Source: Kiloniellales bacterium
Lineage (GTDB): Bacteria; Pseudomonadota; Alphaproteobacteria; Kiloniellales; JAKSDN01
Reading direction: 5' to 3'
Length of the DNA: 64,000 nucleotides
Assembly (NCBI GenBank): GCA_028280455.1
Contig: JANQLT010000074.1
Location: 31,524-95,523 of the forward strand
A program made the translations under genes and the position numbers. The notes beneath the pieces were generated by a model. It saw nothing but the letters and a program-made list of their open reading frames with translations, made no database searches and was not told where the DNA came from. Positions 8,254 through 16,734 of this stretch are shown one piece after another; position 1 is the stretch's first letter, and each line of letters begins with the position of its first letter.

Positions 8254-9153
8254 TCAGCCCCCCAGAAACAGCCGCCCGACCCGCTCGTCCCGCAGCAGGG
8301 CGTCGCCGCGGTCGGCCATGGCCAGGTTGCCGGAGACCAGCACGTAGCCGATGTCGGCGAACTCCAGGCCCTTCTTGGCATTCTGCTCGACCATGACAAT
8401 GGTCTTGCCGTCCTTGCGCTGCAAGTCATGCAGGATCTCGAAGACCATGTCGATGAAGCGCGGCTCCAGGCCGATCGAGGGCTCGTCGACCAGGAGCACC
8501 TCGGGCTCCATGACCAGGGCGCGGGAGATCTCCAGCAGGCGGCGCTCGCCGCCTGAGAGCACCTTGGCCGCATGGGAGCGGCGCTCGGCCAGGCGCGGAT
8601 ACTTCTCGAAGATCTCCTCGGCCTTCCGCTTGGCCTGGGCCGTGGTCTCCATCAGGTAGCCGCCCATCCAGAGGTTCTCTTCCACGGTCATGGCCGGGAA
8701 GACGGACTTGTCCTGCAGGATGTAGGCGACACCCGCGTGACGCAGCTTGTCCTTGGAGGACATGCTCGTCACGTCGCGGCCGCCGACCGAGATGGTGCCG
8801 TCGAAGATGTTGGTGAAGCCGAAGATGGAATGCAGGATCGTCGACTTGCCGGCGCCGTTCGGGCCGATCAGGCAGAGCGACTGGCCCTTGCCGACCTGCA
8901 GGTTGAAGTCGTGCAGGATCTCCATCTTGCCGTAGCCGGCGCGCAGGTCCTTGATCTCGACCTGAACCTCGCCCTCGACCAGCTCGGCGACGCGGCCCGG
9001 CGGCACGCCCGCCTCTGCAATCGCTTGCGCCTGGCGGTTGACCTCCTCGACCGAGATGACCGTCTCGACCGAGCCGACGTGGTAGCCGCTGGCCCGCGTC
9101 GGGCCGTCGCCGGCGCGTGTCGTTCCTTCTTGCCGGTCGCTTTGCCCGGCCAT
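8254..9153 (-). CDS. livF: Branched-chain amino acid ABC transporter ATP-binding protein (LivF-like)
   Basis: A 299-residue ATPase with Walker A GPNGAGKST, signature LSGGERRLLEISRALV, Walker B VLLVDEPS and the LivF-typical ending around VMVEQNAKKGLEFADIGYVL. It carries an unusual ~65-residue N-terminal extension (polar, Gly/Arg/Glu-rich) before the normal LivF start QVEIKDLRAGYGKMEIL. The ATG at 9153 overlaps the stop of livG by one base (TGATG), which supports the long start. Last gene of the livKHMGF operon. Confidence 0.88.
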   Translation of the reverse strand: MAGQSDRQEGTTRAGDGPTRASGYHVGSVETVISVEEVNRQAQAIAEAGVPPGRVAELVEGEVQVEIKDLRAGYGKMEILHDFNLQVGKGQSLCLIGPNGAGKSTILHSIFGFTNIFDGTISVGGRDVTSMSSKDKLRHAGVAYILQDKSVFPAMTVEENLWMGGYLMETTAQAKRKAEEIFEKYPRLAERRSHAAKVLSGGERRLLEISRALVMEPEVLLVDEPSIGLEPRFIDMVFEILHDLQRKDGKTIVMVEQNAKKGLEFADIGYVLVSGNLAMADRGDALLRDERVGRLFLGG

Positions 9154-9896
9154 CAGTGGGCTCCCAGGTAGGCGTCGATCACCCGCTGGTCGCTCTGGAT
9201 CTCTTCGGGCGTGCCCTCGGCCAGCAGCTCGCCATGGGCCAGGCAGTAGATCCGCTCGGCCAGGTTCATGATCACCCGCATGTTGTGCTCGATGACGAAG
9301 AGGGTGATGCCGAACTCCTCGTTGGCCCGCTTCAGGCGGTCGATCAGGCCGTTGATCAGGGTCGGGTTGATGCCGGCGGTGGGCTCGTCGAGCAGCAGCA
9401 CCCGCGGCTCGTTCATCAGGGCCATGGCGAACTCCAGCAGCTTCTGCTGGCCGAAGGAGAGGTCGCCGGAGATCAGCTTGCGCTTGGCATAGAGCCCGAC
9501 GAACTCGAGCAGCCGCTCGGCGCGCTCCCGCGCCTCGGGCGGATGGGCCTGGAACATGCTGCCCCAGCGCGCGTTGCGGTGGGGCAGGGAGATCAGCATG
9601 TTCTGCATGCAGTCCATCTTGGAGTAGATGCGGGTCTGCTGGAAGGTGCGCAGCAGGCCGAGCCGGGCGATCTGCGGCACCCGCAGCTTGGAGATCTCCT
9701 GGCCCTCGAAGCGGATCGAGCCGGCGTCGATCGGGTGGTAGCCGACGATCGAGTTGAACAGCGTGGTCTTGCCGGAGCCGTTCGGGCCGATCATGCCGGT
9801 GATCTTGCCCTGCGGCACCGACAGCGAGATCTCCCGGTTGGCGCGCACGCCGCCGAAGGACTTCGAGACGCCCTCGACCTCGATCTGCGGGGTCAT
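9153..9896 (-). CDS. livG: Branched-chain amino acid ABC transporter ATP-binding protein (LivG-like)
   Basis: A 247-residue ATPase beginning MTPQIEVEGVSKSFGG at the ATG that overlaps the livM stop. Walker A GPNGSGKTT, signature LSFGQQKLLEFAMAL, Walker B VLLLDEPTAG and switch His in LFVIEHNM are present, followed by the short LivG-type C-terminus (IYCLAHGELLAEGTPEEI). It forms the heterodimeric ATPase with LivF. Confidence 0.9.
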   Translation of the reverse strand: MTPQIEVEGVSKSFGGVRANREISLSVPQGKITGMIGPNGSGKTTLFNSIVGYHPIDAGSIRFEGQEISKLRVPQIARLGLLRTFQQTRIYSKMDCMQNMLISLPHRNARWGSMFQAHPPEARERAERLLEFVGLYAKRKLISGDLSFGQQKLLEFAMALMNEPRVLLLDEPTAGINPTLINGLIDRLKRANEEFGITLFVIEHNMRVIMNLAERIYCLAHGELLAEGTPEEIQSDQRVIDAYLGAH

Positions 9897-10978
9897 TCGG
9901 CGGCCCTCCGGGCGGCGCCGGCGTCGTCGCCGCCGCTGCCGTCGGCGGCCCGGTCGCGGTCCTCGACCACGATGCCGAAGAGCTCGGGCCACTTGTCCTG
10001 GGCCCAGCCGAGCAGGCCCTGCTGGAAGTAGACCACGTTGACGATGATCAGCAGCCCCAGGGCCACCCATTGCCAGCCGAGCAGGTGGGTCCAGGTGACC
10101 TCCTTGATGACGTGGAACAGGGTGGCGCCGATCACCGGGCCCCAGATCGTGCCCTTGCCGCCGAGCAGCGACATGACGACCATGAAGATGCCGAAGGTGA
10201 CGGTCGGGAAGGCGACCTCGAGCGGCTCGATGAAGCCGATCATGTTGCCGAAGATCGCGCCCGAGATGCCGAGGAAGAAGGCGGCCACGGCCCAGGCCAC
10301 GGTCTTGTAGCGGAGGGTGTGGATGCCCATCGCCTCGGCCTTTTCCTCGTCGTCGCGGATGGCGTTGATCGCCAGCTTGAAGCGCGTCGTGTAGAGCCAG
10401 CGCAGGAACACGAAAGTGGCCACGGCGCTGGCCAGGCTGAGGAAGTAGAAGATCAGCGAGCGGTCGTCCGGCTCGCCCGGATAGACCGGCATGGAGATGC
10501 CGCCGCCGGCGCCGACCCACTCCCAGGCGCTGACCAGCTCGCCCGCGGCGATGGCGACGCCCAGGGTGCCGATGGCGAAGTAGGGCCCGCGCAGGCCGAA
10601 CACGATCCAGCCGAAGATCACCGCGAGCAGGGCCGAGATCACCGCCGCGGCGACCAGGCCGACGGCGATCCCGGTCAGGTACTGGCTCATGGTCCAGTCG
10701 ACCTTCACGGCGCCGAAGGCCGAGGTGTACTCGCCGACGTCGTAGTAGAGGCCGATCTGGACGACGGCCGAGATGTACATGCCGGCGCCGAAGAAGAGGA
10801 TGTTGCCGAGCGAGTTGTAGCCCATCTGGCCGCCCATCACGTCCCAGGTCAGGGCGAAGAGGATCATGATCCAGAGGACGGCGACCTGCGAGGTGTAGGC
10901 CGGGAAGACCAGGGGCGCGAAGATGCCGGCGCCGAGCAGGAGGCCGTAGAGGCCGAGGCGGCGGGTCTCGACGTTCAT
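9893..10978 (-). CDS. livM: Branched-chain amino acid ABC transporter permease (LivM-like)
   Basis: A 361-residue permease beginning MNVETRRLGLYGLLLGAG at the ATG overlapping the livH stop (ATGA). Family landmarks include GYNSLGNILFFGAGMY near the N-terminus, GPYFAIGTLGVAIAAGELVSA, and the EAA-like loop RDDEEKAEAMGIHTLRYKTVAWAVAAFFLG. Roughly 9-10 transmembrane segments; the last 45 residues are a charged Asp/Arg/Ala tail (DRDRAADGSGGDDAGAARR) beyond the usual end of LivM. Confidence 0.9.
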   Translation of the reverse strand: MNVETRRLGLYGLLLGAGIFAPLVFPAYTSQVAVLWIMILFALTWDVMGGQMGYNSLGNILFFGAGMYISAVVQIGLYYDVGEYTSAFGAVKVDWTMSQYLTGIAVGLVAAAVISALLAVIFGWIVFGLRGPYFAIGTLGVAIAAGELVSAWEWVGAGGGISMPVYPGEPDDRSLIFYFLSLASAVATFVFLRWLYTTRFKLAINAIRDDEEKAEAMGIHTLRYKTVAWAVAAFFLGISGAIFGNMIGFIEPLEVAFPTVTFGIFMVVMSLLGGKGTIWGPVIGATLFHVIKEVTWTHLLGWQWVALGLLIIVNVVYFQQGLLGWAQDKWPELFGIVVEDRDRAADGSGGDDAGAARRAAE

Positions 10979-11877
10979 TGCACCACCTGGCGGATCCGGC
11001 TCTGCTGGATCTGGCGCCAGACCAGGACGGCGACCAGCAGCCCGACCACCGTCGCCTGCTGGAACTCGGCGCCGAGCACGAAGCCGCTGTACTGCTCCGC
11101 CACGCCGAGCCCGAGCCCGGCCATGATCACCCCCGGCAGGTTGCCGAAGCCGGCCGCGGTCACGATCACGAAGGAGCGGATCGAATGGGTGATGCCGTAG
11201 AAGGGCTGGATCACCCAGATCATGGTGATCAGCACGCCGGCGGCGCCGCAGATCGCGGCGTTCAGCGAATAGGTGAAGGCATAGACCCGGTCGGTGTCGA
11301 TGCCCATGATCTTGGCGGCGCGCGGGTCCTGCGCCGTGGCGCGGATCGCCTGGCCCATGCGGCTGCGCTTCATGAAGACGACGATCGCCGCGGCCAGTCC
11401 GCCGGCCAGCAGGAAGGAGATCAGCTTGATGTCGGCGACGGTCACCTGGTTGCCGAGAATCGAGCGGATCTCGAAGCCGGACTCGGCCGTCTTCACCTCC
11501 GGTCCGTAGATCTGGTTCAAGACCTGCTGCACGACGATGGCGATGCCGAAGGTCGCCAGCAGCGAGGTGAAGAGGTCGCGGTCGATGACCCGCCGGATCA
11601 CCAGGACGTAGACGATCCAGCCGAAGGCGAACATCACCACGAAGGCGACCGGCAGGCCGATGATCGGGTGCAGGCCCCACTCGGCGAGCGTGAAGGCGAT
11701 GTAGCCGCCCATGATGACGAAGTCGCCCTGGGCCAGGTTCTTGACGTTCATCACGCCCCAGACCAGGGCCAGGCCATAGGCGGCGAGGGCGAAAATGGCG
11801 CCGATGAAGAGCCCGTCCAGCAGGAGCTGGACGTTGAAGATCGGCGCGATGGTCAGCAGCGACAGGTTATCGAGCAT
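10975..11877 (-). CDS. livH: Branched-chain amino acid ABC transporter permease (LivH-like)
   Basis: A 300-residue permease with LivH signatures: LLDGLFIGAIFALAAYGLALVWGVMNVKNLAQGDFVIMGGY at the start of the membrane domain, RATAQDPRAAKIMGIDTDRVYAFTYSLNAAICG as the ATPase-docking loop, and a final ATVVGLLVAVLVWRQIQ helix. It heterodimerises with LivM. The 107-base gap to the binding-protein gene holds a stable hairpin. Confidence 0.9.
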   Translation of the reverse strand: MLDNLSLLTIAPIFNVQLLLDGLFIGAIFALAAYGLALVWGVMNVKNLAQGDFVIMGGYIAFTLAEWGLHPIIGLPVAFVVMFAFGWIVYVLVIRRVIDRDLFTSLLATFGIAIVVQQVLNQIYGPEVKTAESGFEIRSILGNQVTVADIKLISFLLAGGLAAAIVVFMKRSRMGQAIRATAQDPRAAKIMGIDTDRVYAFTYSLNAAICGAAGVLITMIWVIQPFYGITHSIRSFVIVTAAGFGNLPGVIMAGLGLGVAEQYSGFVLGAEFQQATVVGLLVAVLVWRQIQQSRIRQVVQ

Positions 11878-11917
11878 GGACGGTCACGCTCTTGCCGTTT
11901 CGACGCGACGACAGGCG

Positions 11918-11949
11918 ATCGTCCCCAGCCGTGGCGGGCCGGGGACGAT
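11918..11949 (-). terminator. Intra-operon hairpin between livK and livH
   Basis: ATCGTCCCC (11918-11926) and GGGGACGAT (11941-11949) form a perfect nine-pair stem about 35 bases downstream of the livK stop and about 40 before the livH start. No U-run follows. Such hairpins usually protect the binding-protein mRNA or attenuate read-through into the permease genes. Confidence 0.6.
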
Positions 11950-11984
11950 ACGCGATCTCGATTGCCGTTAGTACGACGGACGCC

Positions 11985-13226
11985 TTAGTCGCTGGCCTGC
12001 CGCGGATAGTTGACGGGATGGGAGGCCCACTTGGAGGGCGCCACCACGTTGTAGCTCCCGTCCTGGATCTGCCGCAGCACCATCGGCTTGGCGATGTTGT
12101 TGCCGGCCTCCGAGAACTTGATCGGGCCGTAGAAGGTGTCCATCTCGGTCGCCGCGATGGCGTCGCGCACCTTCTCGATGTCGAAGGAGTTGGCCCGCTC
12201 GAAGGCGTCCTTCCAGACCATCACCGCAGCCGAGGCCTGGGCGGACTGGTAGGGCACCGTGGTGTAGCCCTCGAAGGACTCCTTGAAGAGCTTGTCGTAG
12301 TCGGCGGCCGTGCCGAACATCTCGTCCTCGTAGGACAGCGTCTCGGCCCACTGGGTCGAGCAGAGGATGTCGTTGGCGCCGGGCCCGAACTTGTCGGTCA
12401 CCTTGGCCGCCTCGCAGTGGGTGATGGCCATCATCGGCACGTCGATCTTCAGCTCGTTGACCTGCCGCACCGCCGTCGCCGCGCCCTTCGAGTGGCCGGA
12501 GACGATCAGCAGGTCGGGCTTGAGCGCCTTGACCTTGGTCAGGGTCGCCGACATGTCGGAGAGGTCGCGCGGCAGCTTGTCGTCGATGACGATCTGCATG
12601 CCGTACTTGGAGGCATCGTCCATCACGCCGGCCCGCACGTCGAGCGAGAAGGGATCGTTTTCGAAGGCCATGGCGATCTTGATGTCTTGCGGCTTCCGCC
12701 CCTCCTTCTGGGCGATCTCGGCGGCCAGATCGATGGCGCTGGCCAGGTACTGCTCGGAGGTCGAGAGCACCGCGAAGAGATACTTGTAGCCCTGGGTGAA
12801 GAGCGAGCGCGAGGCGCCTTCCGCCTCGACCATCGGGATCTTGTACTTCTCGGTGACCGGCGCGATCGCCTTGGTCAGGCCCGAGCTGTAGGGGCCGAGC
12901 ATGAACTGCACGCCGTCCTGCTTGATCAGCCGCTCGGCGAGCTGCGCGCCGCGGGCCGGAGTCGACTCGTCGTCGTAGTAGACGACCTTGAGCTTGTAGG
13001 ACTTGCCGCCGACCTTCACGCCGCCGGTCTCGTTGATCTTCTTGACCGCCAGCTCGTAGCCGTTCTGGGCGTGGACGCCGTTGGTGGCGTATTTGCCTGT
13101 GAGCGAGATGGCCGAGCCGAGGATGATGGTGTCGCCCTCGACCTTGGCCAGGGCCGAGCCGGCCCCGAGCGCCATCGCCGCGGACAATGCCGTAGCCGCA
13201 ACGAGGGTCCTTCGCGTAGCTGCCAT
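11985..13226 (-). CDS. livK: Branched-chain amino acid-type ABC transporter substrate-binding protein (LivK-like)
   Basis: A 413-residue periplasmic-binding protein (Peripla_BP_6 type). The ATG at 13226 is preceded by GGGAGGAAT and begins a Sec signal peptide (MAATRRTLVAATALSAAMALGAGSALA); longer in-frame starts lack an RBS. The mature protein reads DTIILGSAISLTGKYATNG, GYELAVKKINETGG and VYYDDESTPARGAQLAERLI, typical of the amino acid/amide-binding clade. First gene of a complete five-gene importer. The ligand (branched-chain amino acid, amide or aromatic acid) cannot be read. Confidence 0.9.
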   Translation of the reverse strand: MAATRRTLVAATALSAAMALGAGSALAKVEGDTIILGSAISLTGKYATNGVHAQNGYELAVKKINETGGVKVGGKSYKLKVVYYDDESTPARGAQLAERLIKQDGVQFMLGPYSSGLTKAIAPVTEKYKIPMVEAEGASRSLFTQGYKYLFAVLSTSEQYLASAIDLAAEIAQKEGRKPQDIKIAMAFENDPFSLDVRAGVMDDASKYGMQIVIDDKLPRDLSDMSATLTKVKALKPDLLIVSGHSKGAATAVRQVNELKIDVPMMAITHCEAAKVTDKFGPGANDILCSTQWAETLSYEDEMFGTAADYDKLFKESFEGYTTVPYQSAQASAAVMVWKDAFERANSFDIEKVRDAIAATEMDTFYGPIKFSEAGNNIAKPMVLRQIQDGSYNVVAPSKWASHPVNYPRQASD

Positions 13227-13465
13227 GACGTGATTCCTCCCGGGTATTCTTGGCTTTTCGCCTTGGTTTCGGCCCCGCAGGGCGCGTTCGGCGCTCGCGG
13301 GGCCTATGCGAATGATCATATCGCGGCGCGAAATCGACGCAAGACCATGTCTCGCGGTGGGTCTCTCGCCGCACGTGTTGACGCGGCCGCTTCGGCGCTA
13401 CGACCCTGCGGCTCTTCACCTGTTCGCAGGACATCAACGGTCGTTGATCTCCTGCGGACGGTGCC
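13227..13465 (-). promoter_or_regulatory. livK leader/promoter region and BMP-gene 3' region
   Basis: This 239-base stretch between the BMP-family stop and the livK start holds no gene. It contains an inverted repeat GGCCCCGC/GCGGGGCC (13271-13278 and 13297-13304) in the presumed livK leader, an AT-richer patch near 13310-13325 that may carry promoter elements, and the BMP-gene hairpin listed separately. Confidence 0.4.
13425..13456 (-). terminator. Hairpin after the BMP-family gene
   Basis: CGCAGGA-C-ATCAACG pairs with CGTTGAT-C-TCCTGCG across a two-base centre, giving two seven-pair stems separated by one C/C mismatch. It begins ten bases past the stop codon. The centre (13433-13448) is nearly a perfect palindrome, so a protein-binding site is an alternative. 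No U-run follows. Confidence 0.5.
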
Positions 13466-14482
13466 TCAATAGACGCAGGCGTTCTCGGCCATGTAGTCCG
13501 CGATCTCGATCTGGCCGACGACGATCTGCTTCTCGGCCAGCGCCAGAGCCTGCTTCATCTCGTCGGTGATCAGCGCCTCGTTGTGCTTGTCGAGGGCCCA
13601 GGCGACGCCGTCCTCGGCCAGGCCCAGGACCTTGAAGCCGGGCGCCCAGGTGCCGTCCATCGCCGACGTGAAGGCTTCGGCGACCGCCACGTCGACCCGC
13701 TTGACCATCGAGGTCAGCATGGCGCCGGGCTGCAGGTGGTTCTGGTTGGAGTCGACGCCGATGGCCAGCTTGCCGCGGTCCTTGGCGGCCTGATAGACGC
13801 CGAGCCCGGTGCTGCCGGCGGCGGCGAAGATGACGTCGGCGCCGCGGTCGAACTGGCTGACCGCCAGCTCGCCGCCGCGGGTCGGGTCGTTCCAGGCCGC
13901 CGGCGTGTTGCCGGTCATGTTGACCAGCACCTCGGCCTCGGCATCGACATGCTTGGCGCCTTGCTCGTAGCCGCAGGCGAACTTGCGGATCAGCGGCACG
14001 TCCTGGCCGCCGACGAAGCCGATCTTGCCGCTCTCGGAGGCCATGGCGGCCAGCATGCCGACCAGGAAGGAGCCTTCGTGCTCCTTGAAGACGACGGACT
14101 GGATGTTCGGCGCCTCGGCCACGCCGTCGATCAGGGTGAACTTCACCTCGGGCAGCTCGGCGGCCACGGTCTCGACCGCCGAGGTCTGCGCGAAGCCCAC
14201 CGCGACGATGATCTCGGCGCCGCGCCGGGCCATGTTGCGCAGGGCCTGCTCGCGCTGCGCCTCCGTCGCCGGCTCGAACTCGAGATAGTCGAGGCCGCTG
14301 TCCTTCTTGAAGGCCTCGGCGCCGTCGTAGGCGGCCTGATTGAAGGACTGATCGAACTTGCCGCCCATGTCGTAGAGCAGGCCGGGCGTGAACTCGGCCG
14401 CTCGTGAGGGCCCGTTCGCCAAAACCAGCGCGGTGGCCGCAAGGGCCAGGGCCAAGCCGCGTCCTCGTCGCTTCGTTGCCAT
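13466..14482 (-). CDS. BMP-family ABC substrate-binding lipoprotein-type protein (orphan)
   Basis: A 338-residue exported protein of the basic membrane protein/PnrA family, which binds nucleosides or related solutes. The ATG at 14482 begins a signal peptide (GLALALAATALVLANGPSRAAE) and is preceded by GGGAGG. The mature start EFTPGLLYDMGGKFDQSFNQAAYDGAEAFKK is diagnostic (GGxxDxSFN). Later GVDSNQN and FVGGQDVPLIRKFACGYEQGA match the family. No lipobox Cys is visible at the cleavage site, so it is probably a soluble periplasmic protein. Unusually, no BMP-type ATPase or permease genes adjoin it; it sits between dctM and livK on the same strand. Confidence 0.87.
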   Translation of the reverse strand: MATKRRGRGLALALAATALVLANGPSRAAEFTPGLLYDMGGKFDQSFNQAAYDGAEAFKKDSGLDYLEFEPATEAQREQALRNMARRGAEIIVAVGFAQTSAVETVAAELPEVKFTLIDGVAEAPNIQSVVFKEHEGSFLVGMLAAMASESGKIGFVGGQDVPLIRKFACGYEQGAKHVDAEAEVLVNMTGNTPAAWNDPTRGGELAVSQFDRGADVIFAAAGSTGLGVYQAAKDRGKLAIGVDSNQNHLQPGAMLTSMVKRVDVAVAEAFTSAMDGTWAPGFKVLGLAEDGVAWALDKHNEALITDEMKQALALAEKQIVVGQIEIADYMAENACVY

Positions 14483-14496
14483 GCCGGGCCTCCCGT

Positions 14497-14514
14497 CCCG
14501 AGATTGTTCTCGGG
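14497..14514 (-). terminator. Small hairpin between dctM and the BMP-family gene
   Basis: CCCGAGA (14497-14503), a TTGT loop, and TCTCGGG (14508-14514) form a perfect seven-pair stem directly ahead of the GGGAGG ribosome site of the BMP gene. It could end dctPQM transcription or control translation of the BMP gene. Confidence 0.4.
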
Positions 14515-14571
14515 AAGGGAAGCACGTTTCGGCAGTCTTGGGTATCCCTCGGCCGCCTCCAGTCAAGCCGC

Positions 14572-15945
14572 CTATTGCGTGATGATCTCCGGTCCCATCA
14601 TCAGGGTCGGCAGCCAGGTCGAGACCCAAGGCACGTAGGTGACGATGATCAGGAAGATGAACAGGATGCCGAGCCAGGGCATGGCCGCGCGGACCACCCG
14701 CATGGTCGACATGCCGGCCACGCCAGAGGTGACGAAGAGGTTCAGGCCCACCGGCGGCGTGATCATGCCGATCTCCATGTTCACCACCATGATGATGCCC
14801 AGGTGAATCGGGTCGATGCCGAGCGAGATGGCGATCGGGAAGACCAGGGGCGCGACGATGACGATCAGGCCCGAGGGCTCCATGAACTGGCCGCCGATCA
14901 GCAGGATGATGTTGACGATGACCAGGAACATGACCGGGCCGAAGCCGGCGCTCAGCATCGAGTTGGCGATCGCTTGCGGGATCTGCTCGTCGGTCAGCAC
15001 GTGCTTCAGGATCAGCGCGTTGGCGATGATGAAGAGCAGCATGATGGTGAGCTTGCCCGCCTCGAAGAGCGTCTTCTTGGTGTCCGGGTGGACGAAGGCG
15101 TGGAACACGCCGATGACTTTCTGACCGATGGACATGGTCGCGCCGCGGCCCTCGGCGAAGGGCCCCATGTCGCGGTAGACGAAGTTGGCGATGACGAAGG
15201 CGTAGACCGCGGCGACGGCGGCGGCCTCGGTCGGCGTGAAGATGCCGCCGTAGATGCCGCCCAGGATGATGACGATCAGCGCCAGGCCCCAGGCCGCCTC
15301 GCGGATCGAGGCGAAGACCTCGACCCAGCCGGCCCAGTCCTGGGCCGGCAGGTTCCTGACCTTGGCCACGACGTAGATGCCGATCATCAGCATCAGGCCG
15401 GCCATCAGCCCGGGGATCACGCCGGCCATGAACATGCGGCCGACCGAGACGTCGACTGCGGCGGCGTAGACCACCATGACGATCGAGGGCGGGATCAGGA
15501 TGCCGAGCGTGCCGGCGTTGCAGATCACGCCGGCGGCGAAGTCGGTCGTGTAGCCGACGCGGCGCATGCCGGCGATGACGATGGTGCCGATGGCCACGAC
15601 GGTGGCCGGCGAGGAGCCGGACAGCGCCGCGAAGAGCATGCAGGCGAAGACGCCGGCGATCGCCAGGCCGCCCTGGAAGTGGCCGACGCAGGCGATGGCG
15701 AAGCGGATGATGCGCCGGGCCACGCCGCCGGTCGACATGAAGGCCGAGGCCAGGATGAAGAAGGGGATGGCCAGCAAGGTGTAGTGGCCGTCGAAGGCGT
15801 TGAACAAGGTGCCGGCGACCGAGGCCAGGGAGGAATCGGACAGCAGCAGCAGGAAGACCATGCTGGCCAGGCCGAGCGAGATGGCGATCGGCACGCCGAT
15901 GATCAGCAGGCCGATGACCATGGAGAAGAGCAGGAAGGCATCCAT
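14572..15945 (-). CDS. dctM: TRAP transporter large permease (DctM-like)
   Basis: A 457-residue inner-membrane protein with about twelve helices, the large transport subunit of a TRAP system. Landmarks: LFSMVIGLLIIGVPIAISLGLASM at the N-terminus, FFILASAFMSTGGVARRIIRFA, LSGSSPATVVAIGTIVIAGMRRVGY, IPPSIVMVVYAA, and near the C-terminus MEIGMITPPVGLNLFVTSGVAG. The RBS AAGGAGGG lies within the end of dctQ three bases upstream, so translation is coupled. Transport is sodium-driven in the family; substrate is a dicarboxylate or another organic acid. Confidence 0.93.
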   Translation of the reverse strand: MDAFLLFSMVIGLLIIGVPIAISLGLASMVFLLLLSDSSLASVAGTLFNAFDGHYTLLAIPFFILASAFMSTGGVARRIIRFAIACVGHFQGGLAIAGVFACMLFAALSGSSPATVVAIGTIVIAGMRRVGYTTDFAAGVICNAGTLGILIPPSIVMVVYAAAVDVSVGRMFMAGVIPGLMAGLMLMIGIYVVAKVRNLPAQDWAGWVEVFASIREAAWGLALIVIILGGIYGGIFTPTEAAAVAAVYAFVIANFVYRDMGPFAEGRGATMSIGQKVIGVFHAFVHPDTKKTLFEAGKLTIMLLFIIANALILKHVLTDEQIPQAIANSMLSAGFGPVMFLVIVNIILLIGGQFMEPSGLIVIVAPLVFPIAISLGIDPIHLGIIMVVNMEIGMITPPVGLNLFVTSGVAGMSTMRVVRAAMPWLGILFIFLIIVTYVPWVSTWLPTLMMGPEIITQ

Positions 15946-15948
15946 GGC

Positions 15949-16638
15949 TCAGCCCTCCTTGCCGCGGTTCTGGCCGCTGGAGGGGCCGCTAAAAGGGCCG
16001 TCCGGCGGGTCGTCGGGGCCGCTACCGCCGGCGTCGCGTTGGGCGACGGCTTCCTCGACCAGGTCCTCGGCCTCGTGGCTGGCGATCAGCAGATCCTGGC
16101 GGCCGGTCAGGATCTTGTAGCCGGCCTCGACGAAGCGGTAGAGCAGCAAGGCCATGCCCAGGGGCAGGGCGAAGTAGGGGATGAAGCGGGGCATCTTCTC
16201 GTAGGCTTCGCCTTCGTTCAGCCAGTCGGCCAGGAACTGCAGAAAGGCCGGCATGGGCACGTCGTTGACTTCCAGGAAGGAGCGCTTGTTGGCGAAGAGC
16301 CACCAGTAGTCCCAGCTCCCCTTGAGCAGCAGCAAGGTGAAGGTCAGGCAGCAGCCCAGGGCGGCCAGGGTCATGATCTTGCGCGTGGCCGGCGGCACGA
16401 TGTTCAGCACCGCGTCGACCCCGAGGTGCGCGGTGATCTTCACGCAGTAGGAGACGCCGACCAGGATCAGCCAGGCGAACAGGAAGACCGTCGCCTCGAG
16501 GGCCCAGAGAATGTTGCTGTTGAAAACGTAGCGCGCGATCACGTTGGCGAAGGTGATGATCGTCATCAGACCGAGGATGATCGCGATGAAGGATTCCTCG
16601 ATCTCGTTGACGATCCGCCCGAGCTTGCTGGCGGCCAT
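15949..16638 (-). CDS. dctQ: TRAP transporter small permease (DctQ-like)
   Basis: A 229-residue protein with four helices (IVNEIEESFIAIILGLMTIITFANVIARYVF, WALEATVFLFAWLILVGVSYCVK, IMTLAALGCCLTFTLLLLKGSWDY, FALPLGMALLLYRFV). It includes a ~30-residue insertion between helices 3 and 4 and a polar C-terminal tail (GGSGPDDPPDGPFSG) that make it longer than the usual 160-190 residues, as in DctPQM systems for C4-dicarboxylates. Confidence 0.88.
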   Translation of the reverse strand: MAASKLGRIVNEIEESFIAIILGLMTIITFANVIARYVFNSNILWALEATVFLFAWLILVGVSYCVKITAHLGVDAVLNIVPPATRKIMTLAALGCCLTFTLLLLKGSWDYWWLFANKRSFLEVNDVPMPAFLQFLADWLNEGEAYEKMPRFIPYFALPLGMALLLYRFVEAGYKILTGRQDLLIASHEAEDLVEEAVAQRDAGGSGPDDPPDGPFSGPSSGQNRGKEG

Positions 16639-16690
16639 CTTTCCCCCCTTGGGATTCTTCTCACGGCCGCTTGTGCGACCGCCGGCGGAA

Positions 16691-16720
16691 CGGCGCGGCC
16701 CGCCGGAGCAAGCCGCGCCG
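16691..16720 (-). terminator. Intra-operon hairpin between dctP and dctQ
   Basis: CGGCGCGGC (16691-16699) and GCCGCGCCG (16712-16720) form a perfect nine-pair GC stem 15 bases after the dctP stop. Together with the livK-livH hairpin it shows the same device: a stable stem directly after the binding-protein gene of a transport operon. Confidence 0.6.
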
Positions 16721-16734
16721 GGTCCGGTTTCTTC

